Positions 1-8,024 of a stretch of DNA of 64,000 bases are shown here, piece by piece. How positions within the stretch are numbered: the first letter of the stretch is position 1; each line of letters begins with the position of its first letter. The notes under the pieces are model-generated. The model had not been told where the DNA came from. It made no database searches and saw only the letters and a program-made list of their open reading frames with translations. The position numbers were made by a program, and so were the translations under genes. Source of the DNA: Labilibaculum sp. (lineage in GTDB: Bacteria > Bacteroidota > Bacteroidia > Bacteroidales > Marinifilaceae); NCBI RefSeq assembly GCF_963664555.1, contig NZ_OY761461.1, positions 4,381,769 to 4,445,768 on the forward strand, written 5' to 3'.

Positions 1-1
1 T

Positions 2-895
2 GCTGCTTCTGAAGTATTATTTAATTCTCCGGATTTTGCAGGTATTCACTTCACTGGATCAACAGGTGTATTCCAGGACATTTGGAAAAATATTGGTGAA
101 AACATCCATAAATTCAAGTCTTATCCACGTATCGTAGGTGAAACCGGTGGTAAAGATTATATTTTCATGCACCCGACTGCTCCTGCTAAAGAAGTAGCGA
201 CTGCAATCACCCGTGGAGCATTCGAATATCAAGGACAAAAATGTTCTGCTGCATCCCGCGCTTACATTCCTGCAAGCAAGTATGAGGAAGTAATGGCGTT
301 TGTAAAAGAAGATTTGAAAAAAATTAAAATGGGTGGAACTGAAGACTTCACCAATTTTGTGAATGCAGTAATTGACGAAGCTTCTTTCAACAAATTATCT
401 TCAGCTATCGACGCGGCAAAAGCTTCTCCTGATGCAGAAATCGTGGCAGGTGGTACTTACGACAAGTCGGTAGGTTATTTTATTGCTCCAACTATTATCA
501 GAGCTTTAAAACACGATTATATAACTATGGAAGAAGAGCTGTTTGGCCCTATCCTTACCATTTTTGTATACGAAGATGACAAGGTAGATGAGACTTTGGA
601 TATCCTTGATAAAGGTTCAATGTATGCCCTTACAGGTGCTATCTTTGCTGATTGTCGTTACGCTATTGAAAAATTAGTGAAACGTTTGACTCATACAGCA
701 GGTAACTTCTATATTAACGACAAACCAACCGGTGCTGTTGTTGGACAACAACCATTTGGTGGCGGCAGAGGTTCCGGAACCAACGATAAAGCAGGCTCTA
801 TGATCAACCTATTGCGTTGGGTTTCTCCTCGTACAATTAAAGAAACATTTGTTTCAGCTACAGATTATATGTATCCTAACTTTTTAGAGGATTAA
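2..895 (+). CDS. pruA: L-glutamate gamma-semialdehyde (P5C) dehydrogenase, C-terminal part
   Basis: This NAD-dependent aldehyde dehydrogenase oxidises glutamate semialdehyde/P5C to glutamate, the second step of proline catabolism. The frame is open from base 2 with no start in the window, so about the last 297 residues are present and roughly 245 N-terminal residues lie off the left edge. Visible motifs are the cofactor-binding FTGSTGVF, the general-base GETGGKDY and the nucleophile segment QGQKCSAASR, followed by the usual EELFGPI and PFGGGRGSGTNDKAG segments near the C-terminus. The match to the P5CDH branch is strong, because FTGSTGVF and GETGGKDY are typical of it. Proline dehydrogenase, its pathway partner, lies 2.9 kb downstream on the same strand with unrelated genes between. 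Confidence 0.95.
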   Translation, partial: AASEVLFNSPDFAGIHFTGSTGVFQDIWKNIGENIHKFKSYPRIVGETGGKDYIFMHPTAPAKEVATAITRGAFEYQGQKCSAASRAYIPASKYEEVMAFVKEDLKKIKMGGTEDFTNFVNAVIDEASFNKLSSAIDAAKASPDAEIVAGGTYDKSVGYFIAPTIIRALKHDYITMEEELFGPILTIFVYEDDKVDETLDILDKGSMYALTGAIFADCRYAIEKLVKRLTHTAGNFYINDKPTGAVVGQQPFGGGRGSGTNDKAGSMINLLRWVSPRTIKETFVSATDYMYPNFLED

Positions 896-975
896 TCTTA
901 TAAAGATGAGATATCAGATGTAAGATTTGAGAAGAAAAACTTCAGCAAATCAATCTTTTGATAATAAAATTGAAT

Positions 976-1006
976 AAAACGACCGGAGTTCTCTTCGGTC
1001 GTTTTT
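976..1006 (+). terminator. Intrinsic terminator after pruA
   Basis: A 10-bp perfect stem (AAAACGACCG pairing with CGGTCGTTTT, 976-985 and 996-1005) closes a 10-nt loop and runs into a T tract. The A-rich 5' arm means it could also act on the minus strand, but only the plus-strand gene ends nearby. Confidence 0.85.
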
Positions 1007-1115
1007 CATTTACTTAGCTTTCATCGAATCAAACTTCCTACTCTTTTACATTTCACCCCTCCTACTTTCAGACTTTCACATATTCTTTGTAATTTAGCAT
1101 GCAAATAGAAACAAA

Positions 1116-1424
1116 ATGAATCAGAAGAAAGCACAAATTATAATTCTCAGAATTGTACGTAACAAATACGTAATCACTTTTCTGATCTTTTATTTTTGGC
1201 TTTTCTTTTTCGATCAACACTCTGTTTGGGAACGAAAAGGAAATGAAGATACTATTGAATCCCTTGAAAAAGAAAAGGCTTACTTTATTGAGAAAATTGA
1301 AACAGACAAGAATCGGATTCACGAGCTGAAAACCAATCGTAAAAATCTTGAAAAATTCGCCCGCGAACAATATTTAATGAAGAAAAAAGGCGAAGATATA
1401 TTTATCATGATAGAAGAAGAATAA
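1116..1424 (+). CDS. DivIC/FtsB-like septum formation initiator family protein
   Basis: This is a 102-residue bitopic membrane protein. A short basic cytoplasmic N-terminus is followed by one transmembrane helix (about residues 18-33, rich in F, L, I and W). A charged coiled coil of E, K and I heptads (about residues 43-80) comes next, and then the segment LEKFAREQYLMKKKGEDIF, which is the DivIC/FtsB family signature before the C-terminal tail. Family members link FtsL and FtsQ in the divisome. It stands alone between two terminators. Recognition rests on architecture and the conserved C-terminal motif. I am confident of the family, less so of orthology to one named gene. Confidence 0.88.
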   Translation: MNQKKAQIIILRIVRNKYVITFLIFYFWLFFFDQHSVWERKGNEDTIESLEKEKAYFIEKIETDKNRIHELKTNRKNLEKFAREQYLMKKKGEDIFIMIEEE

Positions 1425-1458
1425 AAGAAAAGACGTTGCAGGCAACGTCTTTTCTTTT
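1423..1458. terminator. Bidirectional terminator between convergent genes
   Basis: A 17-bp perfect inverted repeat (1423-1439 with 1442-1458) has a 2-nt spacer, with A-rich and T-rich outer arms, so it can terminate both strands. It overlaps the minus-strand stop codon at 1457 and abuts the plus-strand stop at 1422-1424. Confidence 0.9.
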
Positions 1459-2728
1459 ATTCATGATTTTTCTCGTATTCTCTGTAAATCTCCAACAACT
1501 CTTTCGCTGAATAAATCCCTTTGGTTTCGATACCAAGATCGATGAGTAGTTGTTTGGCACAAACAACAATGCTCTCCTCATCAATAAATTGTTCGTGAAC
1601 ATTATTCAGGTATTTCAGTACTTTAAAAGCATTAAAAGCCCCAAAGAATTTCTTTCGAAATGATTCAACACTGGAACAGTTTCGGTTAATTTCCTCCAAA
1701 GCTTCAAAGAAATTATCCTCTTTTAAATAGGAACGTACGGGACCTGGAAGATCAACAATCAATTTATTTAAATAAGTATCGTAATCAACACCAAAAAAAT
1801 CATCAGCACGATCAAAAAACTTTTTCACATCCTTAAAAGCAGAGTAATTGTAGGTTTTGTAATCGATAATTCCTTTTTCCATAAAGGTGGAAATGGCTTT
1901 GCCTGTTCCAAATGGAACCCGATCTGACTCTCTTGGTGAAGGAATTACCCGGGTGGTTTTAATCTCATAGAACTTACCCAAAGCAATAATTTTCTGCAGA
2001 AAATAAAAATCTTCACCTGCCTGCCGGCGATTCATTCCACCTTGCATGATATAAGCTTTCGCCGTAACAGCAAAACTGGAACCTACCGTATGAAAGGCGT
2101 GCGGATGACCGGCATACCGCATGGCCAACATGTAATACCGCAGGTAAAGTTCGTACTGAGCAATGGCATCATAAATTGGCTGATCGAATTCTGTTCCCTC
2201 CAAAGGATGTTCGTAAAATATGTTAGCTCCATTCGCCTTTGGATGCTTTTTGAACATCTTCTCAATCTCAACAAAATAATTGGCATCACATCCCGAATCG
2301 GCATCAAAACCAGTAATAATTCCATTTGGTTTGTCAATTTTATTGAAACGGCTTACCGCCTCATCCATCGCAATTTTTCGCGCCAAACCAACTCCTGCAA
2401 ATTTCTTAGGCAAATTTGGCTGATGAATTAAATAGAATTTCAACTTCTCATCCTGATGATCAGCCATCCAGTTCGTTGCATCAGCAATGGTTTTCTCATT
2501 TTGTGCAAGTATTTCTTTGCCGGCCAACTCTCCTGAATTCACAATTACGATTACTTCTGCATTGCAATCCGGACGTTCGCAATTCCACAAAGCCTCTAAA
2601 CCTGGAATCAAATCAGGCTCATAAAAGCACGGAATAGTAACAATAATATTTAGTTGTTCCGAAGCTATATCTTTAATATAATCGGGATACAGACGTTGTT
2701 TTTTCAGATAGTTATCAGCAAAAGCCAT
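1457..2728 (-). CDS. Family 2-like glycosyltransferase, cytoplasmic
   Basis: This is a 423-residue soluble protein with a GT-A type fold. The N-terminal strand VTIPCFYEPDLIPGLEAL matches the nucleotide-sugar binding start of GT2 enzymes. A donor/metal motif follows in GFDADSGCD, and a later GEDFYFLQK segment resembles the acceptor-side ED motif of this class. No transmembrane segment is visible, unlike polymerising GT2 synthases. The donor and acceptor cannot be told from sequence. It is monocistronic: the bidirectional terminator lies at its 3' end and about 190 bp of non-coding DNA lies upstream. The start ATG at 2728 gives the MAFADNYLKKQ N-terminus. The family is clear and the function unknown. 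Confidence 0.8.
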   Translation of the reverse strand: MAFADNYLKKQRLYPDYIKDIASEQLNIIVTIPCFYEPDLIPGLEALWNCERPDCNAEVIVIVNSGELAGKEILAQNEKTIADATNWMADHQDEKLKFYLIHQPNLPKKFAGVGLARKIAMDEAVSRFNKIDKPNGIITGFDADSGCDANYFVEIEKMFKKHPKANGANIFYEHPLEGTEFDQPIYDAIAQYELYLRYYMLAMRYAGHPHAFHTVGSSFAVTAKAYIMQGGMNRRQAGEDFYFLQKIIALGKFYEIKTTRVIPSPRESDRVPFGTGKAISTFMEKGIIDYKTYNYSAFKDVKKFFDRADDFFGVDYDTYLNKLIVDLPGPVRSYLKEDNFFEALEEINRNCSSVESFRKKFFGAFNAFKVLKYLNNVHEQFIDEESIVVCAKQLLIDLGIETKGIYSAKELLEIYREYEKNHE

Positions 2729-2863
2729 AGTTTTATTTTAGAGTTGAGAATTGATAGTTTCTCCATGGAAACTAATCTTCATTTCTCAATAAACAGCAAT
2801 TTAAATTTCAGTTCTTAAGATGTCATTTAAAATCTTACATCTTAAAAAAAACAAAGATATAAA

Positions 2864-2898
2864 AAAGGGCAGATAGCTTGTGTAGCTGATCTGCCCTT
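2864..2898 (-). terminator. Terminator of the OmpH-like gene
   Basis: The stem AAGGGCAGAT/ATCTGCCCTT is extended by AGCT/AGCT with one bulge and surrounds a short TGTGT loop. The run of A residues at 2861-2866 reads as a U tract on the minus strand. Confidence 0.85.
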
Positions 2899-2919
2899 AA
2901 AATATTTTGTTGTTGAAAT

Positions 2920-3510
2920 TTACTTAGCTGCAGGTTTGTATCTGCTGTTTAAACCAGTAATTATTTCCGCTGTAATATCTAATCCATCCTGAGAAAGAAG
3001 AACATTTCCTCCTTTTGTTGTACTTAAAATTAAGCTGTAATTATGAGCAGCATTGTATTCTTTCAAATAGTTGGTAACACTATCGAATAATCTTTTGCTG
3101 TTTGCCTGTTGTTCACCCATTAATTGGTTTGAAAGCTCACGATCCAATTGCTGTAAATTCTGTTGTTTTCCAATCAATACACGCTGAGCTTCTTCAGCTC
3201 TCTCGCGGCTTAGGAATCCACCATTTTGAACTTTACGTTGAAACTCACCTGCTTCTTTCTCCAATTTCTGAGCCTTGAAGTTAAAATCAGTTCTTGAATC
3301 TTCCTGCTTTTTAAGAAATTCCTCATTCAAATCACGAGAAAAATTATAATTAGTTAGCAATGAATCGGTGTTAATATAAACAACTGCACCTTCACCTGCC
3401 ACCGATTTTACTTTTTTAGAATCTGCTGACGAATTAGAAAAATGAAGTACATAAAGAATACCAACTGCTACAATTAGTACCGCATTTAAAACAATAGATA
3501 AATTTTTCAT
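2920..3510 (-). CDS. OmpH/Skp-family periplasmic protein with N-terminal membrane anchor
   Basis: This 196-residue protein has a hydrophobic N-terminal segment (about residues 5-23) without an obvious signal-peptidase site. A serine-rich linker follows, then the OmpH/Skp beta-strand start (AVVYINTDSLLTNYNF). A long charged coiled coil (about residues 60-140) precedes a C-terminal AAHNYSLILSTTKGGNVLL segment typical of the family. Skp-type chaperones hold unfolded outer-membrane proteins in the periplasm. The apparently uncleaved N-terminal helix suggests a membrane-tethered version, unlike the two OmpH-like proteins next to bamA at 26.4-27.5 kb. It is monocistronic with its own terminator. 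The family is confident, the anchoring is inferred. Confidence 0.85.
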   Translation of the reverse strand: MKNLSIVLNAVLIVAVGILYVLHFSNSSADSKKVKSVAGEGAVVYINTDSLLTNYNFSRDLNEEFLKKQEDSRTDFNFKAQKLEKEAGEFQRKVQNGGFLSRERAEEAQRVLIGKQQNLQQLDRELSNQLMGEQQANSKRLFDSVTNYLKEYNAAHNYSLILSTTKGGNVLLSQDGLDITAEIITGLNSRYKPAAK

Positions 3511-3833
3511 AGGTATTTTAAGATTTAATTATTCAAGATTATTTTCCGATCAGTTGAAATTTTGGAATCAGAATAAAGATTTCATCTTTATGAGCATCTG
3601 AAATACAAAAGTCATTGTCGGTAGTATTTATTTTTTTTTGATTTTGCCTAACAAATATAAGCTTAAAAAGGAGACTAAAAAATACTGTGACATCAAAATT
3701 CACATTCGGGAATCCTTGACAAACTTAAAATATTGAAATAATAATTGCTGATAAACATCATTCTTTTATTTTGGAATACTATTTACATTGATCCCATAAA
3801 TTAACCCGAATAAACAATTTAAAAACCATCCCA
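3511..3833. other. Intergenic region between divergent OmpH-like and proline dehydrogenase genes
   Basis: This is a 323-bp AT-rich spacer carrying the divergent control regions. For the plus-strand gene the best promoter candidate is TTG at 3745-3747, 18 bp before TTATTTTG at 3766-3773, which is an imperfect match to the Bacteroidota consensus. No open frame, hairpin of note or RNA gene is visible. Confidence 0.5.
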
Positions 3834-4745
3834 ATGTTTAATAAATTAATCGCAGCTACCCTGCCATATATGCCTAAAAAGCTGGTTTGGATCTTTTCTA
3901 AAAGATACATTGCCGGCGAAACCATCGAAGAAGCCATTAATGCTTCAAAAGAACTAAATAAAGAAGGTATTAAAGTTACCGTAGACCTTTTGGGTGAATT
4001 TATCGAAGATTTAAGTCAGGCAACTGAAAACAAAGAGGCTTACATCAATATTATTGAGGCTTTTCAGGAAAATAAAATTGATGGTAACTATTCAGTAAAA
4101 CCTACCTTTTTTGGTTTGTTAATTGATGAAGAAGTTTGCTATCAAAACATCCGTACTGTTGTAGCTAAAGCTGCAGAATATGACAACTTTGTACGTGTAG
4201 ATATGGAAGATTCTCATTGTGTGGATAAAGAAATTAAACTTTTCAGAAGATTAAAAGCAGAATTCCCGAACAATGTTGGCTTAGTAGTTCAAGCTTATCT
4301 AAAAAGAACTTTAGATGATTTAAGTAATATGATGGACATGCAAAACGGCAGTTCAAAATTGAATTATCGTCTTTGCAAAGGAATTTATGTGGAGCCGGCA
4401 GAAATAGCCTACAAAAAGTACGAAAAGGTAAATGAAAACTTTATTAAGGGGTTGGAATTCATGTTCCAAAACGATGTTTATCCTGGAATTGCTACTCACG
4501 ATAAAAATGTAGTTGAACCCGCTTTTGAATTGATTGAAAAATACAATGTTCCTAAGGATAAATATGAATTCCAAATGCTTTATGGAGTTACTCCTGAACT
4601 TAGAAAAATGATTACAGACAAAGGCCACACCATGAGGGTTTACGTTCCTTTCGGAAAAGATTGGTTCGGATATTCTACCAGAAGACTGAAGGAAAATCCT
4701 AAAATGGCTATGTTAATTATAAAAGCTTTATTTAACAGAGGGTAA
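3834..4745 (+). CDS. Proline dehydrogenase, monofunctional
   Basis: This FAD enzyme oxidises proline to P5C and passes electrons to the quinone pool. At 303 residues it is the short monofunctional type rather than the large PutA fusion. It carries the beta-barrel signatures of the family: VTVDLLGE near residue 48, VRVDMEDS near 122, VVQAYLKRT near 145, the KGIYVEP segment, GIATHDK near 220, and the C-terminal VPFGKDWFGYSTRRLKENP, whose YSTRRLKE matches the substrate-binding YxxRRxxE motif. With pruA at the left edge it completes conversion of proline to glutamate. It is transcribed alone and ends at a strong terminator. Confidence 0.95.
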   Translation: MFNKLIAATLPYMPKKLVWIFSKRYIAGETIEEAINASKELNKEGIKVTVDLLGEFIEDLSQATENKEAYINIIEAFQENKIDGNYSVKPTFFGLLIDEEVCYQNIRTVVAKAAEYDNFVRVDMEDSHCVDKEIKLFRRLKAEFPNNVGLVVQAYLKRTLDDLSNMMDMQNGSSKLNYRLCKGIYVEPAEIAYKKYEKVNENFIKGLEFMFQNDVYPGIATHDKNVVEPAFELIEKYNVPKDKYEFQMLYGVTPELRKMITDKGHTMRVYVPFGKDWFGYSTRRLKENPKMAMLIIKALFNRG

Positions 4746-4766
4746 TAACACTCTGGTTTTGGCAAT

Positions 4767-4799
4767 AAAAAAGCGGTGAAATATCACCGCTTTTTTTTT
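4767..4799. terminator. Bidirectional terminator between proline dehydrogenase and the CarboxypepD_reg protein
   Basis: A 13-bp stem (AAAAAAGCGGTGA with TCACCGCTTTTTT, 4767-4779 and 4784-4796) closes a 4-nt loop and has a T tract on the plus strand and an A tract (T tract on minus) on the other side. It abuts the minus-strand stop at 4798. Confidence 0.9.
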
Positions 4800-5511
4800 A
4801 TTCTTTTTTCTTTACACCGTACTTATACATTTGCTTTAAGGTTGTTATCTCCTTATCTGTTATTAAGTTATCGGGAATCTTCAATTCTCTTTTTCTCTTC
4901 ATCCGCTGAACCTCAGGCAAAGTTCTTGCCACACTAACACCTACCATCATATCCGGAGGCACCATTACATGATGCTCATTCATAATAATATGATTTTTCA
5001 CCAACATGTCCGTATTGGCCTTTGCATCCATTTTTTCGGGTTGTTTGGTAAGTGCTTCGTAGGTGGCTGAATTGATATTGTTTTTAGCCCGAACATATTC
5101 CGGTGTATTCACCTTTGCATTGATAAATGCTTCTCTAAAGTCACCAAATCGAGGCAAAATAAGAACTTCTTGCAGAGCAATTGTATCCTTTGCCATAAAC
5201 ACGCCAAACAAATAAGAATCTTGTTTCAGACTATCACTCACAATAATCTTTACATCATGATATCCTACATAGGTATATTGAATGGTATCGCCGGAGTTTA
5301 CCCAAAAGGAAAACCTTCCAAAAGAATTGGTAGTTCCTGCTCTTTTATCATTTACCCGAAAATGAGAATAAGGCAAAGGTGATAATTCTTCCTGATCCAT
5401 TACAGCGCCGGTAAAAAAGATGGAATCACTCCTAACTTTTTGTGCACTAATATTCTCTGCCATCAGCAGAAATACGAGTACAACCAAACAACTTACAAAC
5501 GTTTTTTTCAT
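4798..5511 (-). CDS. Secreted carboxypeptidase-like regulatory domain protein
   Basis: This 237-residue exported protein has a cleavable signal peptide (MKKTF then a hydrophobic core ending AENISAQ, about residues 1-24). A CarboxypepD_reg-like beta-sandwich follows at about residues 33-110, including FTGAVMDQEELSPLPYSHFRV, the GTTNSFGRFSF turn and the TYVGYHDVKIIV strand. This is the domain that precedes TonB-receptor plugs in this phylum, but here no barrel follows. The remaining 120 residues are polar and unassigned. It probably resides in the periplasm or at the outer membrane. It is monocistronic, and no partner is suggested by its neighbours. Confidence 0.8.
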   Translation of the reverse strand: MKKTFVSCLVVLVFLLMAENISAQKVRSDSIFFTGAVMDQEELSPLPYSHFRVNDKRAGTTNSFGRFSFWVNSGDTIQYTYVGYHDVKIIVSDSLKQDSYLFGVFMAKDTIALQEVLILPRFGDFREAFINAKVNTPEYVRAKNNINSATYEALTKQPEKMDAKANTDMLVKNHIIMNEHHVMVPPDMMVGVSVARTLPEVQRMKRKRELKIPDNLITDKEITTLKQMYKYGVKKKE

Positions 5512-5619
5512 ATGATTATTATTTTATGTTTTTGCCATATGGAACTTACCATGCTGAGATAATCATCTCCCTGTGTGTCAAAACACCCTTGTCATGGACG
5601 TTTCATATTCTATTTTTTC

Positions 5620-6192
5620 TTACAGATTACCTACTATCAGATCCTCTAATTTTCGCTTTGGAACATGATGAACCTGATTTTCATCCCGCCAATATTTTAT
5701 ATCTCCGTTCTTCATTTCATCAATTACAACCTCTTCCTTAGGTTTTCCTAAAGCCACTACCTGTATAATTTTATAATTCGAAGGAACCTGCAACACTTCC
5801 CGCAATTCCTTTTCTTTAAATGCACGAATGATACAACCACCAAAACCCATTTCTACAGCTCCAAGCAGTAGGTTTTGAACTGCAATTCCATCATCGCTAA
5901 AATAATTCTTTCCTAATTCTTCATCGTTCAACATGATCACATAAGCCACCGGTCTTTCCCCTTCTGCAGGGCCATCCCAATCCGACAGATAACCAGCCCA
6001 TGCCAAAGTTTCAAATACTTGCTTACGTTTCTCAGCACTCAGCACAATCTGATATTTAAGTGTTTGTCCGTTTCGGCCGGATGCACCCATCCTTGCCAAA
6101 TCAATCCATTGCCGAATATTTTCTAAAGATATTTGCTCTTCCTCATAAAACCGTCGGTAACTTCTGTTTCGTAAAATAAGTTCTTTTAACAT
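5620..6192 (-). CDS. Nitroreductase family protein
   Basis: This is an FMN-dependent NAD(P)H oxidoreductase-like protein of about 190 residues. The N-terminal LILRNRSYRRF matches the FMN-phosphate binding R-S-x-R-x-F motif. ASGRNGQTLKYQ corresponds to the SGxNxQP FMN loop, and AVEMGFGGCII to the GxGxxW-like loop near residue 120. The substrate is not predictable. I chose the ATG at 6192 (MLKELI) because family members start about ten residues before the RSxRxF motif; an in-frame ATG at 6234 would add 14 polar residues. The gene precedes the two superoxide dismutases on the same strand, separated from them by a terminator, so a redox-stress link is only a suggestion. Confidence 0.85.
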   Translation of the reverse strand: MLKELILRNRSYRRFYEEEQISLENIRQWIDLARMGASGRNGQTLKYQIVLSAEKRKQVFETLAWAGYLSDWDGPAEGERPVAYVIMLNDEELGKNYFSDDGIAVQNLLLGAVEMGFGGCIIRAFKEKELREVLQVPSNYKIIQVVALGKPKEEVVIDEMKNGDIKYWRDENQVHHVPKRKLEDLIVGNL

Positions 6193-6461
6193 TTGATAAT
6201 TGTAACTATGATTCAGTTGATTTTTATTCGTCAATTAATAACTTCCCTGTTCCTTAAATTAAGAGAATTTTCCCTATCGATCAAGGAAAACTCAAATCAT
6301 TTTAGGATGTAAAGGAATACTCAAAACTACATAATTTTTAAAACAAAATTAATTTAACAGGCAACTACCTAATAATGAAAAGAAAGGAGGTTCCTCTTGA
6401 AAATTTGAGTCAATCCTTATTTGAATTATTACCGAAATCACAACCGGTCATATTATGCAAT

Positions 6462-6500
6462 AAAAAAAGCGGTGATATCTACTATGCAGATCACCGCTTT
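6462..6500 (-). terminator. Terminator of the Fe-type superoxide dismutase gene
   Basis: The 11-bp stem AAAGCGGTGAT/ATCACCGCTTT (6466-6476 and 6490-6500) has a 13-nt loop, and the A7 run before it forms the U tract on the minus strand. The stem core is nearly the same as in the proline dehydrogenase terminator at 4767. Confidence 0.85.
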
Positions 6501-6518
6501 ATTTATCATTTACTTACT

Positions 6519-7103
6519 TTACAAATCATTATATCGTTTTTCAATCACTTCCCAATTTACCAAATTCCAGAAGTTCTCAATATATTTCGGACGTGCATTT
6601 TGTGTATCCAAATAATAAGCATGTTCCCAAACATCCATTGTTAATATCGGTGTCATTCCATCGGTAATAGGGTTGCCTGCATTATTTTTCTTCATGATTC
6701 TTAGTTTATTATGAGAATCAGCGGCCAGCCATACCCATCCTGATCCAAACAAAGTTGCTCCGGCTTTCGAAAATTCTTCTTTAAATGCAGCAAACGATCC
6801 AAATGTCTCGGTAATCGCATTAGCAAGTGCACCCTTAGGTTCTCCTCCTCCATTTGGACTTAAGGCCATAAAGTAAAAGGTGTGGTTGTATACCTGTGCT
6901 CCATTATTGAAAATCCCGCCTTCGGAGTGCCGAACAATTTCTTCCAAACCAGCTTTTTCAAAAGCAGTTCCTTTAATTAAATTATTCAAATTGGTAACAT
7001 AGGCCTGATGATGCTTTCCGTAATGAAACTCTAATGTTTTTTGACTAATTGAAGGTTCAAGCTCATTTAAAGCATAAGGTAATTCGGGCAGTTCGTGTAT
7101 CAT
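6519..7103 (-). CDS. sodB: Superoxide dismutase, Fe-type signature
   Basis: This cytoplasmic enzyme dismutates superoxide to oxygen and peroxide. It is 194 residues, normal for the Fe/Mn family. The metal ligands are visible as H27 (LEFHYGKHH), H74 (QVYNHTF), D157 and H161 (DVWEHAYY). The discriminating positions are Fe-type: Gln70 four residues before the second His ligand (NNGAQVYNH), and Ala142 in NNAGNP. There is no signal peptide. A second dismutase with Mn-type residues lies immediately upstream with its own terminator, so the two are probably separate transcripts. Residue signatures predict the metal but do not prove it; cambialistic activity is known in this phylum. Confidence 0.93.
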   Translation of the reverse strand: MIHELPELPYALNELEPSISQKTLEFHYGKHHQAYVTNLNNLIKGTAFEKAGLEEIVRHSEGGIFNNGAQVYNHTFYFMALSPNGGGEPKGALANAITETFGSFAAFKEEFSKAGATLFGSGWVWLAADSHNKLRIMKKNNAGNPITDGMTPILTMDVWEHAYYLDTQNARPKYIENFWNLVNWEVIEKRYNDL

Positions 7104-7177
7104 AATTTCGTTTTTTTGATTTAGTATACAATTTCACAATAATTCTTCACAAAACCAATAATTAACAATACTAAACT

Positions 7178-7207
7178 AAAAGACCGGCTTTCAAAAGAAA
7201 GCCGGTC
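7178..7207 (-). terminator. Terminator between the two superoxide dismutase genes
   Basis: An 11-bp perfect stem GACCGGCTTTC/GAAAGCCGGTC (7182-7192 and 7197-7207) closes a 4-nt loop, followed on the minus strand by TTTTAG. It separates the upstream Mn-type gene from the Fe-type gene. Confidence 0.85.
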
Positions 7208-7234
7208 CCAAAATCAAAAAAACAATAAACAAAA

Positions 7235-7837
7235 CTAATCCTGAAAGCGTTTAGCCACTTCCTCCCAATTAATTACATTCCAGAACTCCGAAATGTAATC
7301 AGGTCGTTTATTCTGAAACTTCAGATAATATGCGTGTTCCCAAACATCCAATCCTAAAATTGGTGTTCCTTTTACTTCTGCTACATCCATTAACGGATTA
7401 TCCTGATTTGGAGTTGAACTCACAACAAGTTTGCCGTTAGATTGTTTCACCAACCAAGCCCAACCTGAACCAAAACGAGTAGCAGCAGCTTTGGAAAATT
7501 CTTCTTTAAACGAATCAAAAGATCCAAAATCTTTTTCAATTGCAGCTAATAATGAACCTGAAGGTTTTCCTCCTCCCTTAGGAGACATTACCTGCCAAAA
7601 TAAATCGTGGTTAAAAAACCCGCCTCCATTATTTCGTACAGCAACTGATTGCTTTGAAATGTTCGCTAATATATTCTCTATACTTTGCTCTTCAATATCT
7701 GTTCCAGCAATAGCAGCATTCAAGTTATTTGTATATCCTGCATGATGTTTCGAATGATGGATCTCCATTGTTCTTGCATCAATGTGTGGCTCAAGAGCAT
7801 CGTAAGCATATGGTAACTTTGGTAATTCAAATGCCAT
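7235..7837 (-). CDS. sodA: Superoxide dismutase, Mn-type signature
   Basis: This is a second Fe/Mn-family superoxide dismutase of 200 residues. The ligands are H27 (EIHHSKHH), H77 (FFNHDLFW), D164 and H168 (DVWEHAYY). In contrast to its neighbour, the discriminating sites are Mn-type: Gly73 four residues before the second His ligand (NNGGGFFNH) and Gln145 in TPNQDNP. It lies 131 bp upstream of the Fe-type gene on the same strand, with a terminator between and a well-formed promoter of its own, so each enzyme can be controlled separately, for example by metal supply. The start at 7837 gives MAFELPKLPYAYDALEP, the canonical N-terminus. Confidence 0.93.
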   Translation of the reverse strand: MAFELPKLPYAYDALEPHIDARTMEIHHSKHHAGYTNNLNAAIAGTDIEEQSIENILANISKQSVAVRNNGGGFFNHDLFWQVMSPKGGGKPSGSLLAAIEKDFGSFDSFKEEFSKAAATRFGSGWAWLVKQSNGKLVVSSTPNQDNPLMDVAEVKGTPILGLDVWEHAYYLKFQNKRPDYISEFWNVINWEEVAKRFQD

Positions 7838-7888
7838 ATTTCGTATTTATTTTAAATGTAATTACTATCTGTTTTTTTAACACTAAAA

Positions 7889-7920
7889 CAAAGCTAATTT
7901 TTATCTGGATTAGATCCAAA
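7889..7920 (-). promoter_or_regulatory. Promoter of the Mn-type superoxide dismutase gene
   Basis: Reading on the minus strand, TTTG (7920-7917) is followed after 20 bp by TAGCTTTG (7896-7889), a perfect match to the Bacteroidota TTTG/TAnnTTTG pattern. It lies about 50 bp upstream of the ATG at 7837. Confidence 0.7.
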
Positions 7921-8024
7921 TAAATTAAAGACTTTTTTGTCTTTTATTTTCAACACTCACCAAAGCCTGTCAAATAAAAGATTTTTAGTTACTTTCGTGT
8001 CTTAACTATTCTCAAAATTCTTTC

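Noticed and set aside
6375..6644. Plus-strand frame with an AGGAGG-like leader
   Set aside because: It runs through the Fe-type dismutase terminator and antisense to its coding region; low-complexity translation rich in I, F and Y.
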